Source: Elusimicrobiota bacterium
Lineage (GTDB): Bacteria > Elusimicrobiota > Elusimicrobia > UBA1565 > JACRDR01
Length of the DNA stretch: 7,385 bases
Assembly (NCBI GenBank): GCA_016212845.1
Contig: JACRDR010000251.1
Span: forward strand, 1-7,385
Reading direction: 5' to 3'
Shown here: piece after piece, positions 1 to 6,495 of the stretch
How positions within the stretch are numbered: position 1 is the first letter of the stretch
Layout of the letters: every line of letters starts with the position of its first letter
Position numbers and translations under genes: made by a program
The notes under the pieces: model-generated
The model's database searches: none
The model's input: the letters and a program-made list of their open reading frames with translations, nothing else
Told to the model about the DNA's origin: nothing

Positions 1-165
1 AGCTGGTGGTACGTCGGAGCCGGATTGGGCCTCGGCGTCGCGGTCGGCCTCGGACTCTATTCCGCCCTCGGCGAGGAAAAGGCCGGCTCGGGCGGGAGCG
101 GGACCGACGAAGACCGGCGGGAAATCAAGGACACGTTGTACCCGGACGACGGGGGGGAAGGCTAG
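1..165 (+). CDS. C-terminal end of a membrane-anchored protein (partial)
   Basis: Frame 1 is open from the window edge to a TAG at 163-165, giving the last 54 residues of a protein whose start lies outside. The tail begins with aromatic residues (SWWYVG) and continues with a glycine/valine/leucine-rich hydrophobic stretch of about 20 residues, which reads as one transmembrane helix. A charged, glycine- and aspartate-rich tail of about 30 residues follows. A single C-terminal helix of this type after a WW pair is common in bacterial envelope proteins with a large soluble domain before it, PEGA-domain proteins being one example, but no diagnostic domain is visible here. The next gene starts 45 bp downstream with its own promoter, so this gene probably ends its own transcription unit. 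Function unknown; the reading frame and the helix are fairly secure. Confidence 0.6.
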   Translation, partial: SWWYVGAGLGLGVAVGLGLYSALGEEKAGSGGSGTDEDRREIKDTLYPDDGGEG

Positions 166-175
166 GACGCCCGCG

Positions 176-204
176 TTGACCCCGCCCGGGTAAGCTGTTA
201 TCCT
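176..204 (+). promoter_or_regulatory. Sigma-70-type promoter giving a likely leaderless mRNA
   Basis: TTGACC at 176-181 and TATCCT at 199-204 are separated by exactly 17 bp, the optimal spacing for a housekeeping sigma factor. Only six bases (205-210) lie between the -10 hexamer and the GTG start at 211, so transcription would begin at or within a base or so of the start codon. No Shine-Dalgarno is present before that codon, which fits a leaderless transcript. This is inference from the sequence; no start site has been measured. Confidence 0.6.
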
Positions 205-210
205 GGCCGC

Positions 211-1830
211 GTGCGCGGACTCTTCGTCTCGGCCTTGCTGGCTTGCGCGTGCGCGCCCCGGCTCGTGCGCCCTCCCGAGCTGCCGCCTCCCTCCGCCCCG
301 GCCCACGACGGCCTCGCCGCGATCGCGGTGCCCGCTTCCGCGCCCGCGACCTGGCAGGAAAAGCGGGAGATGCGCGCCGGCTGGGTCGTGGCGTGGAGGC
401 AGATGACTTCGCCCGCGGGCATCGACCAAGCGATAGAGTGGGCCGAGGCCGCCGGCCTCAACACGCTGTTCGTGCAGGTTCGCGCCTCCGGCGACGCCTA
501 CTACGAGTCGAAGCTCGTCCCGCGAGCCGAGGAGCTGAAGGACCGTCCGCTCTTCGACCCGCTCGCCTACGCGCTCGAGAAAGGACACGCGAAGGGCCTT
601 CAGGTCCACGCGTGGCTGAACGCCGGGCTCGTCTGGCGCAGCAGTACGACCGCGCCGCTCTCCCCGGACCATGTCTTCAACAAGCATCCCGACTGGATCC
701 TCCACGACGCGACCGGCAAGCTCGGCTTTCCCGATCCAGCCAAGGACCCGAGCCCGGGCTACGTCGAGGAGCACTACTGGGCGAACTGGGGGCACCCGGA
801 GCTGCAGAAGCATCTCGTCGCGGTCGCGCGCGAGGTCGCCGACCGCTACGCGGTCGACGGCATTCATCTCGATTTCGTCCGCTTCCCCGCCCGCATGGGG
901 CCGCGCACGCCGGGCGCCGGCTACGGCGACGCCGCCGTCGCGCGCTTCAAGAAAGACACGGGGCTCGAGCCCGCCGAGCACACGCGCGAGTGGGACGAGT
1001 GGCGGACCGATCGCGTCGGCGAGACGGTGAAGGACATCTACTGGGCGGTGAAGGGGTCTCATCCGCGGATGGACGTCTCCGCCGCGGCGCTCGGCGCGTG
1101 GAACCTGGCCGCCGGCCGCAACTTCACCGGCTATCGCCGCTGGCTGGAGGCGGGTATCCTCGACTTCGCGGTGCTCATGTCCTACTACAAGGACACGACG
1201 TGGATCTGGGAGAGCGCGATCAACGCCGGAGAGCTCGTGGACCCGCGGCGCGTCGTTCTCGGATTGTTCCTGCCGCATCACACCCCCGAGGTGGAGGCGC
1301 AGCAGGTCCGCCTCGCGCGCGAGCAAGGGCTGAAGGGCTTCGCACTTTTCCCTCTCGACCGCGAGGACATGCCCAAGATCGACGAGTTCCTGCCGGAGTT
1401 CAAGAGGCTCGCGATCACCGATCCCGCCGACGACCGCTACTCCTCGCGCGAGCCGCTGTGGAACCGCGTCGGACTCGTCGACGACGCCCGCAAGTCGTGG
1501 ACGCTGCGCTTCTACAGCCGGACGGGAAACTCCAAGCTCGTGCTGTATTCGCGGGGTATGACGGCGTTCCGCGCCAAGATCAACGGACGCCCGCTGCCGC
1601 CGCTCGACCCGAGGACCGGAGTCCTGCAGGCGGACGTCACCGCGTATCTGGAGCCGTTCAAGCGCGAGGTCGCGGCAAATCACGACTTCCAGCTTTCGGT
1701 GGAGGCGGAGGGGAACGCGGGGTTCTACGGCCAGGTTTTCGTCGTCGACTACTACCGGCGGCCCGAGACGCTCGAAGCCGCGCCCGTGCCCGCCCCGGCG
1801 AACGCCGGCGACGCCGCCGCCCGCCCGTAG
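211..1830 (+). CDS. Putative lipoprotein, glycoside hydrolase-like GHL10 (DUF187) family
   Basis: A 539-residue protein with a TIM-barrel domain of the GHL10/DUF187 type at about residues 53-400. Family-like signatures are EMRAGWVVAW (53-62), the strand-loop LFVQVRASGDAYYES (86-100), HAWLNAGLVW (133-142), VDGIHLDFVRFP (215-226, with Asp221 the likely acidic active-site residue), VLMSYY (321-326) and a final barrel strand near LKGFALFPLD (374-383). A separate beta-rich C-terminal domain spans about 425-515, then an Ala/Pro-rich tail. The N-terminus is hydrophobic with a lipobox-like L9-L10-A11-C12 and a Pro-rich linker, so export and lipid anchoring are likely, although the signal is short, with one basic residue. 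GTG 211 is the first usual start after the in-frame TAG at 163-165. Relatives are thought to act on cell-wall or exopolysaccharide glycans; the substrate cannot be told from sequence. The 3' end overlaps the opposing gene by 79 bp. Confidence 0.85.
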   Translation: MRGLFVSALLACACAPRLVRPPELPPPSAPAHDGLAAIAVPASAPATWQEKREMRAGWVVAWRQMTSPAGIDQAIEWAEAAGLNTLFVQVRASGDAYYESKLVPRAEELKDRPLFDPLAYALEKGHAKGLQVHAWLNAGLVWRSSTTAPLSPDHVFNKHPDWILHDATGKLGFPDPAKDPSPGYVEEHYWANWGHPELQKHLVAVAREVADRYAVDGIHLDFVRFPARMGPRTPGAGYGDAAVARFKKDTGLEPAEHTREWDEWRTDRVGETVKDIYWAVKGSHPRMDVSAAALGAWNLAAGRNFTGYRRWLEAGILDFAVLMSYYKDTTWIWESAINAGELVDPRRVVLGLFLPHHTPEVEAQQVRLAREQGLKGFALFPLDREDMPKIDEFLPEFKRLAITDPADDRYSSREPLWNRVGLVDDARKSWTLRFYSRTGNSKLVLYSRGMTAFRAKINGRPLPPLDPRTGVLQADVTAYLEPFKREVAANHDFQLSVEAEGNAGFYGQVFVVDYYRRPETLEAAPVPAPANAGDAAARP

Positions 1831-2816
1831 ACCAGCTTCGCCTCGCGGTGCTTGCCGGTCCAGATGTAGGCGTCCAGCACGTAGTGGCAGAAGAGCGGCA
1901 CGAGGTAGACCCCCAAGAGCGCCGACTGCCAGAACCCGATCGGCCGGAACGTGTAGCGGTTGTCGATGTCGATGATCAGGTTCTCGTAGCCGTACTCCAT
2001 GAGCCCGAACAGCGCGGCGCTCCCGACGATGAGCGACGCCGTCTTGGCCCAGCTCGTGTACTTTCGCGGCTGGATGCGCTTGAGCGACAGCGTCATCACC
2101 GAGAAGTAGGGCACGCCGTGGTTGACCAGCATCGGCAGGATCAGCGTGATCACGTCGACGCCGGTGAGAAAGCAAACGCAGGCGAGCGCCGAAGGACAGA
2201 GCACCGCGAGCAGGCGGTTCGGCTCGCGCGTGCCGTCGATCCAAAGGGACGTCTCGAAGCCGAGCCAGCCGCACCAACCCGCCGCGAGCAGCCATAGCCC
2301 ATTGCGCCACCAGAGGGGGTTCGGCATGAGGAACACGTCGTGCTCGGCGTACATCGCCATCTTCTGGAGCGCGGGCTCGGGCCGCAAATGCATCAGGAGG
2401 AACGGGAAGATCGTCAGGAAATAGAGGAAGTACTCGGAATTCCGGCACGTCCGGCCGTTGAGGCGCTCATACCACCGGAGCATTCCGTAATACTGCCGGA
2501 AGTGGTGGTACATCGTCGCGTAGACCACGAACGACCACGCGTAGGGCAACCCGAACGCGAACCACGGCGTCATGAGCACGACGATGCCGAGCGGCGCGAT
2601 CCAGTAGATCGCGCTCGAGGCGCGCTCCTCGCCGCGAAAATAGGTGCGCCACACCGTCGTGTAGACGTGCCCCGTGTCGATGACGACGAAGGTCAGGAAC
2701 GCGAGGACGGTGAGCAGGAACGAGGGGGGGAGCAATCGGAAAAACGGGACCGCCAAGAGGCCGGGACCGAGGATCAATAGGAGATCTTTCGGGGCGGAGC
2801 CGAAGATCCAGTTCAC
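1752..2816 (-). CDS. Polytopic membrane protein with His/Asp motifs, function unknown
   Basis: A 354-residue integral membrane protein with about eight hydrophobic segments, near residues 11-30, 33-52, 69-102, 128-145, 172-190, 202-231, 258-276 and 296-319. Histidine and acidic residues recur at segment ends: DTGH (47-50), YHHFRQYYG (103-111), His143, NHG (232-234) and HYVLD (311-315). This arrangement suggests a membrane-embedded metal or cofactor site, as in integral-membrane hydroxylases, desaturases or Brp/Blh-type carotene oxygenases, but I cannot assign it to any of these. The GTG start at 2816 is preceded by TATACT, with 6 nt between and no clear Shine-Dalgarno. The last ~24 residues are Ala/Gly/Ser-rich, lie in the convergent overlap with the hydrolase-like gene, and may be dispensable. 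The coiled-coil gene ends 15 bp upstream on the same strand, so the two are probably co-expressed. Confidence 0.8.
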   Translation of the reverse strand: MNWIFGSAPKDLLLILGPGLLAVPFFRLLPPSFLLTVLAFLTFVVIDTGHVYTTVWRTYFRGEERASSAIYWIAPLGIVVLMTPWFAFGLPYAWSFVVYATMYHHFRQYYGMLRWYERLNGRTCRNSEYFLYFLTIFPFLLMHLRPEPALQKMAMYAEHDVFLMPNPLWWRNGLWLLAAGWCGWLGFETSLWIDGTREPNRLLAVLCPSALACVCFLTGVDVITLILPMLVNHGVPYFSVMTLSLKRIQPRKYTSWAKTASLIVGSAALFGLMEYGYENLIIDIDNRYTFRPIGFWQSALLGVYLVPLFCHYVLDAYIWTGKHREAKLVYGRAAASPAFAGAGTGAASSVSGRR

Positions 2817-2822
2817 TCTCGA

Positions 2823-2828
2823 AGTATA
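2823..2828 (-). promoter_or_regulatory. Candidate -10 element before the membrane-protein gene
   Basis: Read on the minus strand, TATACT matches the -10 consensus at five of six positions and ends 6 nt before the GTG start at 2816. It fills much of the 15-bp gap after the coiled-coil gene. No convincing -35 lies 16-18 bp upstream, where the sequence is the GC-rich end of the coiled-coil gene. It may give an extra leaderless transcript of the membrane-protein gene, or be chance. The matching spacing at two other starts in this window is the main support. Confidence 0.4.
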
Positions 2829-2831
2829 GCC

Positions 2832-5800
2832 CTAGTCGTTCGAGCGGGGTAGGTCCTTGCGGTTGCGGAGCTCGAGCTCGCGGAGCTTTTGCTCGTACTC
2901 CTTCTGGAGCGTCTGGCGTTCCTCGGCGAGCTTCCGCACCTTTTCTTCGAAGGCGCCGGTGACTTCCATCTTCTTGAGGTTCCACTGGTTGCGCATTTCG
3001 GTCTCGCGCTTCTGGTACTGCTCGACGAGCTCCTCTTCCTTCTGGAGGAGCCAGGCGCTGACGCGGGACTTCTCGGCCTCCAACGTGCCGAACTTCTCGC
3101 GGTAGGAGTCCTCGAGCTCCTTCGAGCGGCGCTCGAGATGGGCGCGGATCGCGTCGCGCTCCTGATTGACGGAGACCTCGAGGTCGCGCTGTTTGCGCTC
3201 GGCCATCGTCTCGAGCTCGGTCTTGCGCGCGGCCCACTGCTTCTCCTGCTCCTGGTTCCGGGCGACGAGGTTCGCCTCTTTCTGCGCGAATTCGGTGCGG
3301 AGTCCGGCGAGCTCGCGTTCGATCATCTCGGACTTCTGCTGGTTCCAGGCGTTTTCCTTCGACACCCAGTTCGTGGTGAGCTTCCGCTCGAGCTCGAGGT
3401 ACTTCATCTCGAGCGCCTCTTCGCGGGCGCGGTAGGCGGCGTCGAGCTCGGTGCGGGCCTTGAACACCTGGTCGTCGTAGGCGACGATGAGGTCCTTCTC
3501 CTTGCGGACGAGCGTCTGATCGAGCTCCTGCTGGCGGGAGCGGATCGTCTCCTCGAGCATCTGCGCCTTTTGCTGATAGGCCAGCTCGAGCTCCTGGCGG
3601 CGGCCCTGCCACTCCTTCTCCTTGTGGGCCTCCCAGGTCTCGCGCTCCTTCGCGAAGGACTCGCGCTGCTCTTTGAGCCAGACCGCCTCGCGGTCGGAGA
3701 GGGACTGCTGCAGCTCGGCCTCGCGCTTGATCCACTGCTGCTGGAACTCGGTCTCCTTCTGCGCGAGCTCGGCCTTTCGCGTGTCGAGGATGCTCTTGAG
3801 CTGCTCTTCCTTCTGGCGGAACTTGTCCTGGAGCTGGCTGTCGCGGGTACGGGCGTCGAGGGTGATCTGGATGCGCTGCGCCTCGAGCTCCTCGGCGCGG
3901 CGCTGGTAGTCTTCTTCGAGGCGCTGGGCCTTGGCGGAGAACGTGAGTTCGAGGTCCTTCGCCTTCGCTCCGGCGGCCTCCTCGAGCTGCAGCCGCAGGT
4001 TGTGGAGCAGCTGCTCCTTCTGCTTATACGCGTTCTCGAGCCGGTCGCGCTCCTGCGTGAGGAGCTGGTCGCGCTGGGTGACCCACTCCTGCTCGCGGCG
4101 AAGCCAGGACTCGCGGTTCTCGGCTTCCTGCGCGGCGAGGCGCTCCTTTAGAGTGCGTTCGAGCTGGGCGGTCGCGGCCTCCAGCGTCTTGCGTTCCTTG
4201 AGGAGGGCGTCCTCGTAGGCGAGACGGTAGCTCTCTTCCTTCTTGGAGACCTCGTTCTTGAGGGCGGCCTCGCGGGCGAAGAACTCGTCGCGGAGCTTGC
4301 GCTCCTTTTCGCCGTAGGTCTGTTCGAGACGGTTCTCGAGTTCCTTGAAATGCAGCTCGCGCTCGCGCTCGAGCTGGGCGTAGCGGGAGCGGGCCTCTTC
4401 CTGGATCTTCAGCACCATCTCGCCGCGCTGGGCCTCGAGGTCTTTGACGAGTCCTTGATAGTGCGACTCGAGCGCGCGCCGTTCTTCCGAAAGCACCTGC
4501 GTGTGCTGCGTCTCGAGCGCGGCCATGCGGGCGTCGTGCTGCGCGCGGAGCGACGCGGATTCCTTGATCGTGCGGTCCTGCAGCTCGCGGCGGAGCTGAT
4601 CGAAGGACGCTTCCTGGGCGCCGAGCCACTTCGACTGCTCGGACTGGAGGTTGCGACGGAGCTCGACGTCGCGGGTCATCGCCGCCTGGGTGAGCTCCTC
4701 CTCGCGGCGGGCGTAGAGGGCCTCGATCGCTCGGCGCTCGTGGTCGATCTGTTGGCGCGCGCGGTCGCGCAGCTCCTCGAGCTGCTTTTGGTGCTCGTTG
4801 ACGAGATCTTTCTCGCGCAGCGCCCACTTGTGGTCGGCCTCGGCCTGCACCTGGCCGAATCTTACGCGCCACGCCTGCTCCTTCTCGAGGGCTTCGGCCT
4901 CGATGGCGGCGGTGCGCTCCTGCAGCCGCTTTTCGATCTCCTGCTGGGCGCGCGTCTGCGCGGCCTCGGAGGCCTGCAGCCGCTCGTAAAGCTCCTTCTC
5001 TTTGGCTTGATAGCCCGCCTCGAGTTCGGCGCGCTCGACTTCGAGGCTCTGCCGGAAGCGGACGAGGTTCTCGTTGAGCTGCTTGCGCTGCTCTTCCCAG
5101 GCTTTGCGCTCCTTCTCGGTCCACTCCTGCTGGGAGGTCTGGTACTTCTGGACGAGCTCGTCTTCCTTGCGGCGGTACTGCTCCTGCAACTGCTGCTGGC
5201 GGTGGAAGAGCTCCGCCTCCTTTTTCTCGAACTGGTTCTCGATCTCGGCCTGCTTCTGGTAGAGGACTTCTTCCTTCGAATGGAAATCGGCTTCGAGCGC
5301 CTCGCGCGTGGAGGCGAGCTCGGCGCGGTTCTTCTCGAGCGATTCGTCGAGGGCCTTTCGGTGCGTCTTCCAGAGCTCCTTCTCCTTGCCGATGAGCTGG
5401 TTTTGGATCTGCTGGTACTTCGCGATGAGCGCCTGCTCGGTCTGCTGGTAGTGCTCCTCGATCGCCTTGTTGCGCTCGAGCACCTGGGAGTCGAGCCGCG
5501 CTTCCTTCTCGCGGTAGTGCTCCTCCATCATGCGGCGCTCGGCCTCCAGGCGCTCCTGGAACCGGCCCCACTCCGCCTCGTACTTGTGCTTGTACTGCGC
5601 CTCGAGCTCGTCGGACTTCTTCTGGTTCTCCGCGTCGTGCCGGCGGCGGATCTCCTCGAGTTGGACCTCGCGCTGGCGGAGATAGGATTCTTGATGCGCG
5701 ACCTTCGCCTCGAAGCGCTCGAGCAGCTGCGCTTCCTCGCGCGCGAGCACCTGGCGGTTGTGCTGGAGGAGCTCCTCCTCGAAGCGCTGGTACTTGCGGC

Positions 5801-6416
5801 GGAACTCCATTTCCTTCGCCTTGATCTGCTCGTCGAGCAGGCGCTGCTGGTCCTCGAGGTCCTTCTCCTTGCCGTGCACCGACTCCGCCTGGATGCGGAG
5901 GCGTTCCAAAAGCGAGTTCTTCGTTTCCTCGAGAGCCTTCTCCTGATGGCGGAGGAGGTGCTGCGTCTCGGACTCCATCTCCTTGCGGGTGTCCTTGACC
6001 GCGTCGATGAGGTCGCGGCGGAGCTGGCCGATCTGCGCCTCGCGGGCGGCGATCTCCCGCTTGAACGCGTCCATCTGGAGGAGGAGCTGGGCCTTTTCCT
6101 CCTTGTGGCGGATGTCCTCGTCCGCCAGGAGCTCTTTGCGCAGGCGCTCCTTGATGTGCTCTTCCATCGCCTGGTGATCCTTGACGTTCGTCTCCCAGGC
6201 CTTGATGGTGCTTTGCCAGCGGCGCAGCGTCTCGTCCTTGGCCGCGAGCTGGTCGGAAATGATGCGGATCTTGTCGAGAGCGCTGCCGGCGGTCTCCTTC
6301 GCCTTGCCGGATTCCTCCTGCAAGAGCCGGATGCGGTCGAGCGCCCAGCGCAGGGCCAATCTAGCCGTTTCTATATCGGTAACGGCCGTGGGATCGATCT
6401 GACGGTCTTCTTCCAT
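2832..6416 (-). CDS. Giant hendecad-repeat coiled-coil protein
   Basis: A 1194-residue protein, overwhelmingly Glu, Gln, Lys, Arg, Ala and Leu, with no signal peptide, no membrane segment and almost no proline or glycine after residue ~45. It should be one long cytoplasmic alpha-helical rod. Residues 1-80 (with DIETARLALRWALDRIRLLQ at 14-33) are less repetitive and may be a distinct head. From about residue 275 a motif of the form [YF]-x-x-[KR]-E-x-x-L recurs, for example at Tyr301, 414, 469, 568, 797, 995, Phe1043 and Tyr1105, at intervals often of 11, 18, 22, 29, 44 or 99 residues, meaning 11-residue units with occasional 7-residue insertions. A second motif, W-[LVAT]-x-x-[EQKR], recurs at Trp432, 531, 771, 913, 1017 and 1122. 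No Walker A motif is seen, so it is not an SMC/Rad50 ATPase. A cytoskeletal or scaffolding role is plausible but inferred. The ATG at 6416 lacks a strong Shine-Dalgarno. Confidence 0.85.
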   Translation of the reverse strand: MEEDRQIDPTAVTDIETARLALRWALDRIRLLQEESGKAKETAGSALDKIRIISDQLAAKDETLRRWQSTIKAWETNVKDHQAMEEHIKERLRKELLADEDIRHKEEKAQLLLQMDAFKREIAAREAQIGQLRRDLIDAVKDTRKEMESETQHLLRHQEKALEETKNSLLERLRIQAESVHGKEKDLEDQQRLLDEQIKAKEMEFRRKYQRFEEELLQHNRQVLAREEAQLLERFEAKVAHQESYLRQREVQLEEIRRRHDAENQKKSDELEAQYKHKYEAEWGRFQERLEAERRMMEEHYREKEARLDSQVLERNKAIEEHYQQTEQALIAKYQQIQNQLIGKEKELWKTHRKALDESLEKNRAELASTREALEADFHSKEEVLYQKQAEIENQFEKKEAELFHRQQQLQEQYRRKEDELVQKYQTSQQEWTEKERKAWEEQRKQLNENLVRFRQSLEVERAELEAGYQAKEKELYERLQASEAAQTRAQQEIEKRLQERTAAIEAEALEKEQAWRVRFGQVQAEADHKWALREKDLVNEHQKQLEELRDRARQQIDHERRAIEALYARREEELTQAAMTRDVELRRNLQSEQSKWLGAQEASFDQLRRELQDRTIKESASLRAQHDARMAALETQHTQVLSEERRALESHYQGLVKDLEAQRGEMVLKIQEEARSRYAQLERERELHFKELENRLEQTYGEKERKLRDEFFAREAALKNEVSKKEESYRLAYEDALLKERKTLEAATAQLERTLKERLAAQEAENRESWLRREQEWVTQRDQLLTQERDRLENAYKQKEQLLHNLRLQLEEAAGAKAKDLELTFSAKAQRLEEDYQRRAEELEAQRIQITLDARTRDSQLQDKFRQKEEQLKSILDTRKAELAQKETEFQQQWIKREAELQQSLSDREAVWLKEQRESFAKERETWEAHKEKEWQGRRQELELAYQQKAQMLEETIRSRQQELDQTLVRKEKDLIVAYDDQVFKARTELDAAYRAREEALEMKYLELERKLTTNWVSKENAWNQQKSEMIERELAGLRTEFAQKEANLVARNQEQEKQWAARKTELETMAERKQRDLEVSVNQERDAIRAHLERRSKELEDSYREKFGTLEAEKSRVSAWLLQKEEELVEQYQKRETEMRNQWNLKKMEVTGAFEEKVRKLAEERQTLQKEYEQKLRELELRNRKDLPRSND
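4686..5417 (-). repeat. Diverged internal repeats within the coiled-coil gene
   Basis: Two gapless protein-level repeats can be aligned by eye. Residues 334-377 (5286-5417) match residues 425-468 (5013-5144) at 18 of 44 positions, including KYQ, KE, Trp, RK and a closing LEA. Residues 430-478 (4983-5129) match residues 529-577 (4686-4832), exactly 99 residues (nine 11-mers) later, at 18 of 49 positions, including the Trp, ER and Tyr anchors. Biased composition inflates such identities, but the shared Trp and Tyr at fixed spacing argue for duplication of multi-hendecad blocks. Confidence 0.55.
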
Positions 6417-6444
6417 TAATAGTCCAGCTCGGCGATACGCTATA

Positions 6445-6473
6445 AGGGTAAGGGGACCATGTTAAATTTTCAA
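6445..6473 (-). promoter_or_regulatory. Candidate promoter of the coiled-coil gene
   Basis: On the minus strand, TTGAAA (6468-6473) and TACCCT (6445-6450) are 17 bp apart, a good sigma-70 arrangement although the -10 keeps only the key TA...T positions. The predicted start of transcription falls near 6438, leaving about 20 nt of leader before the ATG at 6416. That leader has no strong Shine-Dalgarno. The -35 lies inside the spacer of the divergent chorismate-mutase promoter. Confidence 0.4.
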
Positions 6474-6488
6474 TAACGGTAGTAGAAT
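6461..6488 (+). promoter_or_regulatory. Candidate promoter of the chorismate mutase operon, likely leaderless
   Basis: TAGAAT at 6483-6488 is a good -10 hexamer, five of six to consensus, in an AT-rich patch unlike the surrounding DNA. The best -35 is GTTAAA at 6461-6466 with a 16-bp spacer, and it is weak. Seven bases separate the -10 from the ATG at 6496, so the mRNA would start at or next to that codon. The more upstream ATG at 6487 lies inside the -10 hexamer and could not be in this transcript. Confidence 0.45.
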
Positions 6489-6495
6489 GCACGCT

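Noticed and set aside
1795..1808. GC inverted repeat CCGGCG-AA-CGCCGG near the convergent gene ends, a possible bidirectional terminator
   Set aside because: The stem is short, there is no T-run on either side, and it lies within coding sequence of both genes. Such repeats are frequent by chance in GC-rich DNA.
243..2297. 684-codon Arg/Ala-rich plus-strand frame overlapping the hydrolase-like gene
   Set aside because: It is an out-of-frame shadow typical of high-GC coding DNA, and it crosses the ends of two real genes. The hydrolase-like frame has clear family motifs.
4024..5571. Arg/Gly/Pro-rich minus-strand frame inside the coiled-coil gene
   Set aside because: It is a shifted reading of the same strand. 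Its composition is incoherent, while the coiled-coil frame is periodic throughout.
2832..6416. SMC, Rad50 or chemoreceptor identity for the coiled-coil protein
   Set aside because: There are no Walker A or B motifs, hinge domain, membrane segments or receptor signalling tip. Similarity to such proteins would come only from coiled-coil composition.
4350..6419. Long plus-strand open frame (689 codons), very Leu-rich, opposite the coiled-coil gene
   Set aside because: Its Leu-rich composition is the mirror of GAG/CAG/AAG codons on the minus strand (CTC/CTG/CTT). It has no promoter or domain and no sensible pattern of membrane segments. The same holds for the plus-strand frame at 2889-4151.
6459..6476. 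Five-codon micro-ORF (M-L-N-F-Q) behind AGGGG, a possible leader peptide for attenuation of chorismate mutase
   Set aside because: It has only one Phe codon and no alternative hairpins or terminator before 6496, and it lies upstream of the predicted transcription start.
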